This document shows positions 9,674-18,299 of a stretch of 64,000 bases of DNA, piece after piece. Numbering within the stretch: the stretch's first letter is position 1; each line of letters starts with the position of its first letter. The notes under the pieces were generated by a model. That model was not told the origin of the DNA and did not search any database. It was given only the letters and a program-made list of their open reading frames with translations. The DNA is from MGBC163016 sp910588905 (lineage in GTDB: Bacteria > Actinomycetota > Coriobacteriia > Coriobacteriales > Eggerthellaceae), in NCBI GenBank assembly GCA_948616985.1, contig CAPGDO010000006.1, forward strand, positions 43,778 to 107,777, written 5' to 3'. The position numbers and the translations under genes are program-made.

Positions 9674-11254
9674 ATGCCCAAGGAAACCTATTCGGTCACT
9701 ACGCCCATCTACTATGTGAACGCCGCCCCTCATCTGGGAACGGCGTACACCACCATCGCCGCTGACACGGTCACGCGCTACCAGCGCATGAATGGCAAAG
9801 ACGTAGCTCTGGTCACGGGCATGGACGAGCATGGCCAGAAGGTGGCGGATACGGCTGCGGATCATGGCATGGAGCCGCAAGCTTGGTGCGACTCCATGGA
9901 ACCGGCCTTCCGGGATGCTTGGGAGGCATTGGATATCCAGTACACGGATTTCGTTCGCACCACCGAACCGCGTCATGCGCTCACCGTGCAGCAGTTCTGG
10001 CAGAAGCTCTACGACAAGGGGTACCTGTATAAGGGGGCATACGAAGGCTGGTACTGCGTCCACGAAGAGACCTATTATGCCGAATCCGATCTTGAGAAGA
10101 ACGAGGACGGGCAATTCGTCTGCCCTGATTGCAAGCGTCCGGTGCAGCTCATGGCCTCGGGTGAAGAGAACTGGTTCTTCAAGCTATCCGAATTCCAGCA
10201 GCCGCTCCTTGACTTCTATGCGGCGCATCCGGATTTCATCATGCCCGAGACGCGCCGCAATGAGATCGTCTCATTCGTGAGCCGCGGCCTCAAAGACCTC
10301 TCCATCAGTCGCTCCACCTTCGACTGGGGCGTCCCACTGCCCTTCGATGAGGGCCATGTGGCCTATGTATGGGCTGATGCGCTCCTGGCCTACCTCACGG
10401 GCATAGGCTATGGCAGCGAAGAGCGCGCGGGCGAATTCGAGGCCCGCTGGCCCATGCAGTACCACTTCGTAGGTAAGGACATCATCCGCTTCCATTGCGT
10501 CATCTGGCCTGCCATGTTGATGGCGGCGGGAATGGATGTGCCCTACCGGGTATTCGGCCATGGCTTCCTGCTCACCAAGGGCGAGAAGATGTCCAAGAGC
10601 AAGGGCAACGCCCTGAAGCCCGCTGACTTGGTCTCCATCTTCGGCGTGGATGCCTACCGCTACTACTTCATGTCCGATGTGCAATTCGGCGCCGATGGCG
10701 CTATCTCCATGGAGCGCATGGTGCAGGTCTACAACAATGAGCTGGCGAATACCTGGGGCAATCTGGTGAGCCGTGTCATGAACATGACGAAGAAGTACTT
10801 CGACGGCCGGGTGCCCGCTCCGTGCGAAGGAACCTGTGAGGATCCGCTGCGTCCTCTGGCAGAAGCCCTCTACGCAACCTACGATGCTGCCATGGCTGAT
10901 GTGGATTTCACGGCGGCGGCTGCTGCTGTTCAGGAACTGGCTGCCCGCGCGAACCGCTACATCGAGGAGACGGAGCCCTTCAAGCTGGCGAAGGACCCGG
11001 AAAAGGCCGATGAGCTGTCCTGTGTGATGTACAACCTCTTGGAGGCCATCCGCGTGATGGCCCTCTACATGGCTCCCTTTGCGCCGAGCACCTCCGCTGA
11101 GGTCTACCGTAGGCTGGGGCTGGGGGATATCCAGGGAGTGGAGGACATCCAAGCCGCAAGCGCTTGGGGCCAACTGCCCGCAGGCAATCCCATCGAGGTG
11201 GGGGACCCGCTCTTCCCGCGTTTGGATGTGGATAACCTCCCCGAATTCGAATGA
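9674..11254 (+). CDS. metG: Methionine--tRNA ligase
   Basis: 526 aa. The class I signature PHLGTAY (HIGH equivalent) is at about residues 19-25 and KMSKSKGN at about 306-313. It charges tRNA-Met in the cytoplasm. The connective-peptide region has a CPDC pair but no full four-ligand zinc knuckle. The C-terminal Trbp111-like tRNA-binding domain of longer enzymes is absent: the protein ends after the anticodon-binding helices. The ATG at 9674 follows AGGAGAGGTC. tatD and rsmA follow in the same direction, a common bacterial arrangement. Confidence 0.96.
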   Translation: MPKETYSVTTPIYYVNAAPHLGTAYTTIAADTVTRYQRMNGKDVALVTGMDEHGQKVADTAADHGMEPQAWCDSMEPAFRDAWEALDIQYTDFVRTTEPRHALTVQQFWQKLYDKGYLYKGAYEGWYCVHEETYYAESDLEKNEDGQFVCPDCKRPVQLMASGEENWFFKLSEFQQPLLDFYAAHPDFIMPETRRNEIVSFVSRGLKDLSISRSTFDWGVPLPFDEGHVAYVWADALLAYLTGIGYGSEERAGEFEARWPMQYHFVGKDIIRFHCVIWPAMLMAAGMDVPYRVFGHGFLLTKGEKMSKSKGNALKPADLVSIFGVDAYRYYFMSDVQFGADGAISMERMVQVYNNELANTWGNLVSRVMNMTKKYFDGRVPAPCEGTCEDPLRPLAEALYATYDAAMADVDFTAAAAAVQELAARANRYIEETEPFKLAKDPEKADELSCVMYNLLEAIRVMALYMAPFAPSTSAEVYRRLGLGDIQGVEDIQAASAWGQLPAGNPIEVGDPLFPRLDVDNLPEFE

Positions 11255-11276
11255 ATGACGCCAGGGGACGGTCCCG

Positions 11277-12272
11277 ATGACATCTCCTGAGCCCATGGAG
11301 GCTCCTCCGCGCGACGAGCTCTTCCGCAAGCCCAAGAAGAACGGCAGCGTATCGGTGGTGAATGCGCCCCATCTGCTGACACCCATCGCTGACACCCATG
11401 CCCACTTGCAGATGCTCGATGACCCTGCCCTGGCCTTGGCGCGGGCAGGAGCCCATGAGGTTGCTTTCGTGGAGACCATCGTGGATGTAGCCGAGGACGG
11501 CGGCTCTCGGTCCCTCACCTTCCAACAGCTGGAGGAATGGATCCAGGCCGCCCAGCTGGATGTGCGCCAGATGGGGTCTCTCTGCTGCGGTCAGGCACCC
11601 TACGACGTGCCTCGGGTGCGCATCGCTGTGGGCGTGCATCCTCATAACGCGAAGGAGTACACGCCTCAGGTGGAGGCGGACCTCATCCGCTGTCTAGAAG
11701 ACGAGCGCGTAAGCGCGGTGGGGGAGATAGGCCTTGACTACCACTATGATCTCTCTCCTCGGGAAGATCAGAAGGAGGTGTTCGCCCGCCAGGTCTCCAT
11801 CGCCCAGGAAGCGCAGCTACCTGTGGCGCTCCATGTGCGAGAGGCCTTCGATGATGCCTATGCCATCCTTGAGAAGGTGGGCTGGAATCCTTCGGGGGTG
11901 CTCTTGCATTGCTACACCTCAGATGCTGAAGAGGTCAAGCGATGGGTGGCTGCGGGGTGCTTCGTGGCCTTCGGCGGCGCGCTCACCTTCGGCCGCTCTG
12001 ATGGCATCCGGGCCGCTATCTATGAGGTGCCGCAAGACAGGCTCCTGCTGGAGACGGATGCTCCCTTCATGGCACCGGTGCCCTTGCGCGGTCAGCCTTG
12101 CGAGCCAGCTCAGGTGGTGTTCACGGCAGAGCGTGCCCTTGCGGAGCTGCTGGGCGAAGGCGCCTCCCAGATTGAGCGCATCGAGCTCCTTCAGATGACC
12201 TATCAGAATGCTCTGACGTTGCTCGATCGCAGGCCCACGGCCTGGCAGCAGAGAGGAGGGTCCCATGCATAG
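11277..12272 (+). CDS. tatD: TatD family metal-dependent deoxyribonuclease
   Basis: 331 aa with metal-ligand motifs in the usual order: DTHAHL (about 38-43), GEIGLDYHYD (about 149-158), VALHVREA, LHCYTSD and LLETDAPF (about 258-265). TatD proteins are 3'-5' DNases/RNases with a binuclear metal centre. There are roughly 35 extra N-terminal residues before the first metal motif compared with a typical TatD. It starts 22 bp after metG and overlaps the next gene by 8 bp, so these genes are probably translated together. Confidence 0.92.
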   Translation: MTSPEPMEAPPRDELFRKPKKNGSVSVVNAPHLLTPIADTHAHLQMLDDPALALARAGAHEVAFVETIVDVAEDGGSRSLTFQQLEEWIQAAQLDVRQMGSLCCGQAPYDVPRVRIAVGVHPHNAKEYTPQVEADLIRCLEDERVSAVGEIGLDYHYDLSPREDQKEVFARQVSIAQEAQLPVALHVREAFDDAYAILEKVGWNPSGVLLHCYTSDAEEVKRWVAAGCFVAFGGALTFGRSDGIRAAIYEVPQDRLLLETDAPFMAPVPLRGQPCEPAQVVFTAERALAELLGEGASQIERIELLQMTYQNALTLLDRRPTAWQQRGGSHA

Positions 12273-12891
12273 GACCATCTTGGTTGGGTCTCCCCGACCG
12301 GACGGGAGATGCGCGCATCTGGCCGAGGAGATCTTCGATGCCTGCATCGATGAATGTCCCGATGATGGCGTATCGATGGTATCCGTTGCGGCGTTGGATA
12401 TCGGCTCTTGCATCGGCTGCGACCGGTGCGAAGCGGCTTTGGCGAAAGGCTCGGAGGGGTGTCCGCAGCTCCCTGAGAAGGACGATCCGCTGCGACAGAA
12501 TCCGCTGGCGTTCAAGAGCGATGCTGCCGCTCATCAATGCTTCATGGCAGATGGCATGGGCGATGTGCGTCTGCATCTGGACGCGGCGGATCACGTGATC
12601 GTAGTGTGCCCCCTCTATTTTGCCGGTCCACCCGCCCCCTTCAAGGCGCTTTTGGATCGCCTGCAGCCCTACTTCTGGTCTGATATCCGCACTCGCACTG
12701 ACCTTCGCCGCACCTTCGAAGTGCATGTGGTGGGGGAGGAGGATAACCCCTACGGGTTCGATCCACTCGTGGGCATCCTACGCTCAGCATTGGGAGCGTG
12801 CGGGTTCCATCTGACGAGCATCCTTGATTGGCGGGGGCGCATCTCTGAAGCGGGCGTCATCTTGGAGGATGCCGAAGCGGTGTCTCTGTAG
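12265..12891 (+). CDS. NAD(P)H-dependent FMN reductase / flavodoxin-like oxidoreductase
   Basis: 208 aa. The N-terminus ILVGSPRPDGRCAHLAEEI matches the phosphate-binding loop of the NADPH-dependent FMN reductase family. It is followed by the CIGCDRC cysteine cluster found in many anaerobe members and by the flavin-binding PLYFAGPPAPFKALLDR segment. It probably binds FMN and reduces an unidentified electron acceptor. The ATG at 12265 has a strong GAGAGGAGGG site inside the end of tatD, with an 8-bp gene overlap. Physiological partner unknown. Confidence 0.82.
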   Translation: MHRTILVGSPRPDGRCAHLAEEIFDACIDECPDDGVSMVSVAALDIGSCIGCDRCEAALAKGSEGCPQLPEKDDPLRQNPLAFKSDAAAHQCFMADGMGDVRLHLDAADHVIVVCPLYFAGPPAPFKALLDRLQPYFWSDIRTRTDLRRTFEVHVVGEEDNPYGFDPLVGILRSALGACGFHLTSILDWRGRISEAGVILEDAEAVSL

Positions 12892-12988
12892 GACGGCTGG
12901 TATCCTGCTCCTTGCAGTACCATGGGAGCTGCAAGCCAGTGAGAGCTTGCGCTGCGAAAGGGTTCCGCTCAGCTTGGAAAGGACGGCA

Positions 12989-14107
12989 ATGACGCAGTTC
13001 TCTGCCTTGGCAACCCCCACGGCAACCCGTGCCGTGTTGGAGCGCTTCGGCTTGGCGCCCAAGAAGGCCTTCGGTCAGAATTTCCTCGTCAACGACAGCG
13101 TCATCGGTCGCATCCTGGATCTGTCTGAGGTAAACGAAGCGGATACGGTCTTAGAGGTGGGTCCCGGCATAGGGACGCTCACCCATGCCCTGCTCCAGCA
13201 TGCTGGGTTCGTCATCTCGGTGGAGCGGGATGCATCCTTGTTGGATGTGCTGGAGCATACGCTGGCTGAGCTGCGCCACCGCTTCCTCTTGATACGCAAG
13301 GACGCCCTGGACTTGCAAAGAGCTGACCTGAAGGGGCATATCCCGGATAAGCTCATAGCGAATCTGCCCTATGGCGTGGCGGCTACGTTGGTGTTGGATC
13401 ACCTGGTCCGCTTTCCCTCCCTCACAAGTGTTACGGTCATGGTGCAGCGGGAGGTGGCTTGCCGCATGGCAGCCCAGCCGGGTCGTAAGGATTACGGTGC
13501 CTATACGGTCAAGCTGGCGCTGCGCGCGGTGCCAGCGGGCACGTTCTCGGTAAGCCGGAATGACTTCCTGCCGCCGCCCCATGTGGACAGTACGGTCATC
13601 CGCCTTGATCGCAGAGACGATCTGCCCCTGTGGGCCGACGAGGCGGTGGTCCAGGCCGCTTGTCTCATGGCCGATGCTGCCTTCGCTTCGCGCCGGAAGA
13701 CCATCATGAATTCCTGCAAGGCCTATTTCGCTGGCCGTGGCGCTTCGGGCACACGGATGATCGAGGCCTTGCCGCAGATCCTGGAAGCGGCCGATGTCAG
13801 CCCACGCATGCGCGGTGAGACGCTTCCCCCTGAGACATACCTTCTCCTCGGGCGCTCCCTGCTGGAAAATGCGGGGGGGGGGGCTTCTGAGCGGCTTTTC
13901 TTCGGTCTGAGCGAGCCTTCGTCAAAACCCATTTGCCACCCCGCAACGAGGATCAGCAACCCGAGACCACGCCCCTGCTCCACAATAAGGCTGCGGGATA
14001 GCATCGCCTTCCCGCTGCTTGGCAGCGGAGGCATCTCCCGGGCTGTGCAGAGGGGGTGTTCGGGTCATGGAGATACAGCATCTGCGGCATCTGGTTGCAG
14101 CTTCTGA
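12989..14107 (+). CDS. rsmA: 16S rRNA dimethyladenosine transferase; C-terminal reading frame likely disrupted at a poly-G tract
   Basis: Start ATG at 12989 (GGAAAGGA ribosome site; MTQFSALATPTATRAVLERF). SAM-binding motifs are present: KKAFGQNFLVN, EVGPGIGTLTHAL (about 54-66) and NLPYGVAATL (about 124-133). It dimethylates two adenosines near the 3' end of 16S rRNA. Normal family length is about 270-300 aa. Here homology ends near residue 295 at a run of 11 G (13873-13883), and the literal frame continues as low-quality sequence to 14107, across the start of the LysR gene. One G more or one G fewer gives a stop within a few codons, so the true end is probably near 13889-13910. Confidence 0.9.
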   Translation: MTQFSALATPTATRAVLERFGLAPKKAFGQNFLVNDSVIGRILDLSEVNEADTVLEVGPGIGTLTHALLQHAGFVISVERDASLLDVLEHTLAELRHRFLLIRKDALDLQRADLKGHIPDKLIANLPYGVAATLVLDHLVRFPSLTSVTVMVQREVACRMAAQPGRKDYGAYTVKLALRAVPAGTFSVSRNDFLPPPHVDSTVIRLDRRDDLPLWADEAVVQAACLMADAAFASRRKTIMNSCKAYFAGRGASGTRMIEALPQILEAADVSPRMRGETLPPETYLLLGRSLLENAGGGASERLFFGLSEPSSKPICHPATRISNPRPRPCSTIRLRDSIAFPLLGSGGISRAVQRGCSGHGDTASAASGCSF

Positions 14108-14993
14108 GAGCACCAGCTTTGCGAAGGCGGCGAAGAAGTGCTTCACCAGTCGCCAGAACATAGCCCACTCCGTCAAGGTGATCGAAGGCAAGCTGGGTAC
14201 GAGCCTCTTCGAACGCAAGGGCAACGAGATGATCTTGACCCTTGATGGCCTCGAAGCGGTGCGCGCTGCCCGGGACATCGTAGAGCAAGTGGAGAACTTC
14301 GATGTCATGTTCGCCGACGCTCCGGCGACAGCGGACATGCTCACCTTGGCTGTCAGCAATAACCTCTTCGCGGGCATCCCCTCTTCCACGGATGCCTTCA
14401 TCCATTCCTATTCGAGGAATCTGCGCATCCGAGAATGCGATTGTGAGAAATGCTATGAGCTGGTGCTCACCGAACGCACCGATCTTGCCATCGTCATGTG
14501 CATGAAGCGGGAGTTCCCCGAGTGCAATGTGCGCGAGATAGCCAGCTCTCAAACCTATGCCGTGGTGAATGTGGATTCTCCTTTGGCGCAGAAGGAGAGC
14601 CTGTCTGTGATGGATCTCAAGGATCAGCAGCTCATGCTGATGTCCAAGCCACCCTTTCAGTACGAGCCGCTCTTCTCCCAGATGAAGGAGCTCCGGTTCG
14701 ATCAGGATGAGGTCAACGTCATCACCTCTACCAGTTCCATGGTGCATATGGTGCGTCGCTATAAGGTCATGGGCCTCGTGTCCAAGAAGTTCGCCACATG
14801 CCCTCCTCACGGCGTTCGTGCGGTGCCCATAGATGACCCTCGTCTGGACTGGCACTTCTACATCCTGTTCCAAATGGATGTACAGAAGTTCGCGGCCATC
14901 GCCAAGCTCATCCGCGGCATTCAGGATACCTTCGAAGGGGATCGGAACTACGTCTCTGCGGCCAAAGCCGCGGCCAGCGCCATCAGCGTGTAG
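14067..14993 (+). CDS. LysR family transcriptional regulator
   Basis: 308 aa. ATG at 14067. The N-terminal winged helix-turn-helix is clear (MEIQHLRHLVAASESTSFAKAA, then LGTSLFERKGNEMILT), followed by an effector-binding domain of about 220 residues. It lies 204 bp upstream of, and in the same direction as, the molybdoenzyme gene, so it is the obvious candidate regulator of that operon. The inverted repeat at 15038-15056 in between would suit a LysR-type site. It contains a CDCEKC cysteine cluster (about residues 127-132), which could sense redox or metal, though this is only a guess. Confidence 0.9.
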   Translation: MEIQHLRHLVAASESTSFAKAAKKCFTSRQNIAHSVKVIEGKLGTSLFERKGNEMILTLDGLEAVRAARDIVEQVENFDVMFADAPATADMLTLAVSNNLFAGIPSSTDAFIHSYSRNLRIRECDCEKCYELVLTERTDLAIVMCMKREFPECNVREIASSQTYAVVNVDSPLAQKESLSVMDLKDQQLMLMSKPPFQYEPLFSQMKELRFDQDEVNVITSTSSMVHMVRRYKVMGLVSKKFATCPPHGVRAVPIDDPRLDWHFYILFQMDVQKFAAIAKLIRGIQDTFEGDRNYVSAAKAAASAISV

Positions 14994-15037
14994 CCGCTTC
15001 CTGCTGCCCATCTTCGCTATCCACCAAGCTCGTGACT

Positions 15038-15089
15038 CGACAAATCTGTTTTGTCGCCCTGAGAAATGACCCGTCTTCTCAGGGCGACA
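15038..15089. promoter_or_regulatory. Compound inverted repeat between LysR gene and molybdoenzyme gene
   Basis: Two interlocking palindromes. CGACAAA-TCTGT-TTTGTCG (15038-15056) is a perfect 7-bp inverted repeat. Its right arm is also the start of a 14-bp perfect stem, TGTCGCCCTGAGAA / TTCTCAGGGCGACA (15052-15065 with 15076-15089, 10-nt loop). The two structures share bases and cannot form together in RNA. There is no T-run after the stem, so it is not a standard terminator. It may be an operator for the LysR protein or a switching leader. Confidence 0.55.
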
Positions 15090-15197
15090 CCCCGGTAACA
15101 GAATCAGAAGCGCAACGGATGGTCTAGCCCATGTCTCGCACAGCCATGGCGGCCCTCCGCGCAGGAGAGGTTTTCGTGAATGGGAGAGGAGAGGTAC

Positions 15198-17645
15198 ATG
15201 CAAGAATGGAAACGCCAGGAAGGCGACGAGACCATCTTCAGGACCTGTGCTTGGTCACCTCCGGGATGTCATCCCGTAGGCTGCGGCCTTCAGGTCCACG
15301 TGAAGGATGGCGAGGTGACGAAGATCGAGGGTGACCCTGATCATCCGATCACCCGTGGTTCTCTGTGTCCGCGCTGCCTTGCTCTCAAGGAGTACATCTA
15401 TCACCCTGACCGCATCATCCATCCGATGAAGCGCGCCAAGGAGGATCGTGGCCAAGACAAGTGGGAGCAATGCTCTTGGGATGAGGCCACTGATCTGGTG
15501 GCGAATGCCGCCAAGGAGATCACCGCGAAGTACGGTGCTGAGACCATCGCCGTCTTCGGTGGCACCGGCCGTGAGGCCAACAACTGGTACCCCCAGTGGG
15601 CTAACCTGGTCTTCGGTACGCCGAACTCCGTCTATGCCCAGGCTGGCTGGTCCTGCTATGGCCCGCGTATGACCAATACCGCGTTCATGATGGGTGGCGG
15701 TTATCCCGAGATAGACTACGCTGCCAAGTTCCCGGATCGCTATGACGATCCGCGCTTCGTGGCCCCTGAGCTCATTCTCATCTGGGGCAAGGAGCCGCTG
15801 CGTTCCAACCCTGACGGCCTCTATGGCCATGCGGTCATCGAGATGATGCGCCAGTTCGGCACGAAGATCATCGTGGTCGATCCCCGCATCACCTGGCTGG
15901 GTACCCGTGCTGAGGAGATCCTCCAAGTGCTCCCCGGTACCGACACGGCCCTCGCCATGGCCTTCATCTACGTGCTGGCCAAGGAAGACCTGGTAGATCA
16001 CGACTTCATCGAGAAGTGGACCTATGGCTACGATGAGCTGGTAGAGCGCGTCCAGGAGATGCCTCCCTCCCGCGCCGCTGAGATCTGCGGCGTTCCCGAG
16101 GAGCAGATCTGGCGGGCTGCCCGCATGTACGGCCAGGCGAAGCCCTCCAGCGTTGCTTGGGGCTTGGCTACCGACGAATCCACCAACGGTGCCCAGCTGG
16201 GCATGTGCCTGGTGGCCCTCATGTCCATCACCGGCTTTCTGGATGCCCCCGGCGGCACCACGCTGGGTATGGGCGATGACCAGGGTAACGTGGTACGTGA
16301 CGGCGGTTCCATCTCCGCTGACGAGAAGGTTGATGACGCCACCGACTCCACGTTGGAGCTGGCTCTCAAGAACGGCATCATGACCCCAGAGACCTGGTAC
16401 AACAAGCGCATCGGCGTGGATAAGTACCCCTGCGTGGGTCAGGTCCTTTGGACGGTGCAGCCCGACGAGTTCCTGAAGTGCTTGGAGACGGATCAGCCCT
16501 ACCAGATGCATATGGCTGGCTTCGTTTCCTCCAACCCGGTGGGTACCGCCATTGGCGCAGAACCCCAACGGTGGTGGCGTGCTCTCAAGCGTCTCGACTT
16601 CAATTTCGCCGTTGACCTGTTCATGAACCCCACCATCATGGCTTGCTGCGATGTGTTCCTGCCCGTAGCCTCCACTATCGAGCACGACGGCATGGTGGTC
16701 ACCCACTATGGCCTGAACGCTTCCTTCTACGGTGCGCAGAACAAGTGCGTCCAGGTGGGCGAATGCAAGTCCGACGTTGAGATCATGCTGGAAGTGGGCA
16801 AGAAGACCTATCCGGACTTCTGGAACCGCTTCGAAGACGATGAGGCGTACAACAACTTCCACGTATTCCGCAGCTGGCTTCCCTGGGATCAGCTTCGCGA
16901 TAGCGTGGTCACCATGTCCAACGAGCCCTACTACAAGTACAAAGAGGGCAAGCTGCGTCCGGACGGCCAGGTGGGCTTCCCCACTCAGACCGGTCGCGTG
17001 GAGCTCTACTCCTATGCCTACGCCAGCTTCGATGAGGATCCGCTGCCCTACTACGAGCCGGCAGCCTATGGTCCCACCACCATGCCCGAGATGATGAAGG
17101 AGCAGTATCCCTTCGTGCTCACCACCGGCGCTCGTCGCCAGGAGTTCTTCCACTCTGAGCACAAGCAGGTTCCCTCCCTTCGCCAGATCACCCCGTGGCC
17201 GCAGGTGGATCTGAATCCCGAAGATGCTGCCGCCTATGGCATCCAAGAGGGCGATTGGGTAGAGGTGTTCTCTCCCTATGGCTGCATCCGTCAGATGGCA
17301 CGGGTGACCCCCATCATCAAGAAGGGCGTCGTCCACTGCATGCACGGCTTCTGGTATCCGGAAGAGGAAGGTGCTGAGCCCAACCTCTTCGGCAACTGGA
17401 AATCCAATGTCAATATGCTCATGCCCAACAGCGTGAACGCCAAGACCGGCTTCGGCAATACCTTCAAGTCCATGATCTGCGGCATTCGCAAGGCAGACAG
17501 CCTTGGTGGCCCGAATGAGCCTGACCACATCGTGCTCGAGAAGAGCCGCCAGGAAGAGTTCACCGTCCAAGAGACGTGGCGTCCCGCCGACTCTCCCGTG
17601 GTCGATCCCGTTGACTACGAGAAAGAGATGGGGGTAACGAAATGA
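15198..17645 (+). CDS. Molybdopterin oxidoreductase, DMSO reductase family catalytic subunit (acetylene hydratase/catechol dehydroxylase-like)
   Basis: 815 aa from the ATG at 15198 (AGAGGAGAGG site). The N-terminal [4Fe-4S] motif has wide spacing: C17-x6-C24-x4-C29-x27-C57, with LCPRC at the last ligand. The molybdopterin domains follow (CSWDEATDLVANAAKEI; ELILIWGKEPLRSNPDG; IIVVDPRITWLGTRAEE; LPGTDTALAMA). The C-terminal dinucleotide-binding domain holds TTGARRQEFFHSEHKQVPS. NSVYAQAGWSCYGPR may carry the molybdenum-ligating Cys. There is no Tat signal, so it is cytoplasmic. Layout resembles acetylene hydratase and the cytoplasmic catechol dehydroxylases of gut Coriobacteriia. Substrate unknown. 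It overlaps the next gene by 4 bp (ATGA). Confidence 0.9.
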   Translation: MQEWKRQEGDETIFRTCAWSPPGCHPVGCGLQVHVKDGEVTKIEGDPDHPITRGSLCPRCLALKEYIYHPDRIIHPMKRAKEDRGQDKWEQCSWDEATDLVANAAKEITAKYGAETIAVFGGTGREANNWYPQWANLVFGTPNSVYAQAGWSCYGPRMTNTAFMMGGGYPEIDYAAKFPDRYDDPRFVAPELILIWGKEPLRSNPDGLYGHAVIEMMRQFGTKIIVVDPRITWLGTRAEEILQVLPGTDTALAMAFIYVLAKEDLVDHDFIEKWTYGYDELVERVQEMPPSRAAEICGVPEEQIWRAARMYGQAKPSSVAWGLATDESTNGAQLGMCLVALMSITGFLDAPGGTTLGMGDDQGNVVRDGGSISADEKVDDATDSTLELALKNGIMTPETWYNKRIGVDKYPCVGQVLWTVQPDEFLKCLETDQPYQMHMAGFVSSNPVGTAIGAEPQRWWRALKRLDFNFAVDLFMNPTIMACCDVFLPVASTIEHDGMVVTHYGLNASFYGAQNKCVQVGECKSDVEIMLEVGKKTYPDFWNRFEDDEAYNNFHVFRSWLPWDQLRDSVVTMSNEPYYKYKEGKLRPDGQVGFPTQTGRVELYSYAYASFDEDPLPYYEPAAYGPTTMPEMMKEQYPFVLTTGARRQEFFHSEHKQVPSLRQITPWPQVDLNPEDAAAYGIQEGDWVEVFSPYGCIRQMARVTPIIKKGVVHCMHGFWYPEEEGAEPNLFGNWKSNVNMLMPNSVNAKTGFGNTFKSMICGIRKADSLGGPNEPDHIVLEKSRQEEFTVQETWRPADSPVVDPVDYEKEMGVTK

Positions 17646-17986
17646 CGCAACATGCCCTGTACCTAGATCTTGAGTTCTGCTCTGGCTGCCACAGCTGCGA
17701 GCTGGCCTGCCGCAACGAGCATGACTTCGATCCTCAGACCAATGGCATCAAGGTGCTGGAGGATAGGCCCCTCCATTACCCAGACGCCCCTGAGGGCAAG
17801 TGGCACTGGGACTTCATCGCCTATCCCACCGAGATGTGCGATCTGTGCGCCGATCGCGTGGAGCGCGGCCTCGTGCCGTCTTGCGTCCAGACCTGCCAGG
17901 CGAAGGTCCTGTATTACGGCACCATCGAAGAGTGTGCCAAGAAGCTGGCTGAGAAGGGCAAGAAGGCAGCCATCTTCATTCCCTAA
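17642..17986 (+). CDS. Small [4Fe-4S] electron-transfer subunit
   Basis: 114 aa. It starts in an ATGA overlap with the molybdoenzyme gene. Two cysteine clusters are visible: CSGCHSCELAC (CxxCxxCxxxC) near the N-terminus and CDLCADRVERGLVPSC followed by VQTC, a pattern that holds two [4Fe-4S] clusters in DmsB/NrfC-type subunits. It is much shorter than DmsB (about 200 aa), so it carries only part of the usual cluster chain. It likely passes electrons to the catalytic subunit in the cytoplasm. No signal sequence or membrane anchor. Confidence 0.88.
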   Translation: MTQHALYLDLEFCSGCHSCELACRNEHDFDPQTNGIKVLEDRPLHYPDAPEGKWHWDFIAYPTEMCDLCADRVERGLVPSCVQTCQAKVLYYGTIEECAKKLAEKGKKAAIFIP

Positions 17987-18023
17987 GACAGAGAAAGGGC
18001 CCGAGCCTTCGGCGCTTCTCTCA

Positions 18024-18063
18024 GATGTTGGGGCTGGCTAACCCCCCTTCCGGCCCCAACATC
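18024..18063 (+). other. Intergenic hairpin inside the molybdoenzyme operon
   Basis: GATGTTGGGGC and GCCCCAACATC pair perfectly over 11 bp, with further pairing possible toward an 18-nt loop. It sits between the iron-sulfur subunit gene and the small Cys-rich gene, 10 bp before a very strong ribosome site. There is no T-run, so it more likely sets transcript stability or differential expression than termination. Confidence 0.55.
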
Positions 18064-18083
18064 ACCCTGAAAGGAGGTCCTCC

Positions 18084-18299
18084 ATGGCAGGGAGCTGCGG
18101 TGCGTTCTGCTCGTTCTGCGGACGATGCGGGCGCCAGATAGCCCAGGAGCTGCGTGCCAAGAAGCCTCACGGGGTAGCTCCTCCGGGCGTAACCGAAGCA
18201 GTGGTGAGCTTCGAAGGGCACGAGGAGGAAGCGTCAGAGCTGAGCCAAAACTGTTCAGACCGACTATCTCCTGGAGAAGGAGGGTTACATGAGCGCTAA
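18084..18299 (+). CDS. Small Cys-rich protein, unknown, in molybdoenzyme operon
   Basis: 71 aa. The ATG at 18084 is preceded by AAAGGAGGTCCTCC, close to a perfect Shine-Dalgarno sequence, which strongly supports translation. The N-terminus MAGSCGAFCSFCGRCGRQI has C5-x3-C9-x2-C12-x2-C15, enough for a [4Fe-4S] cluster; the first three follow the CxxxCxxC spacing of radical SAM proteins, but no such enzyme could fit in 71 residues. The rest is polar and acidic. It overlaps the downstream transporter start by 11 bp. It may be an accessory iron-sulfur or redox peptide of the molybdoenzyme. No family recognised. Confidence 0.6.
   Translation: MAGSCGAFCSFCGRCGRQIAQELRAKKPHGVAPPGVTEAVVSFEGHEEEASELSQNCSDRLSPGEGGLHER

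Noticed and set aside
15052..15089. Rho-independent terminator after the LysR gene
   Set aside because: The stem is excellent, but no T-run follows on either strand; the plus-strand T-run comes before the stem.
15255..17570. A 771-codon open frame on the minus strand across the molybdoenzyme gene
   Set aside because: It is the antisense shadow of a clear molybdopterin oxidoreductase. It shows no motif, and its composition (many His, Leu, Gly, Val) is what GC-rich antisense frames give.
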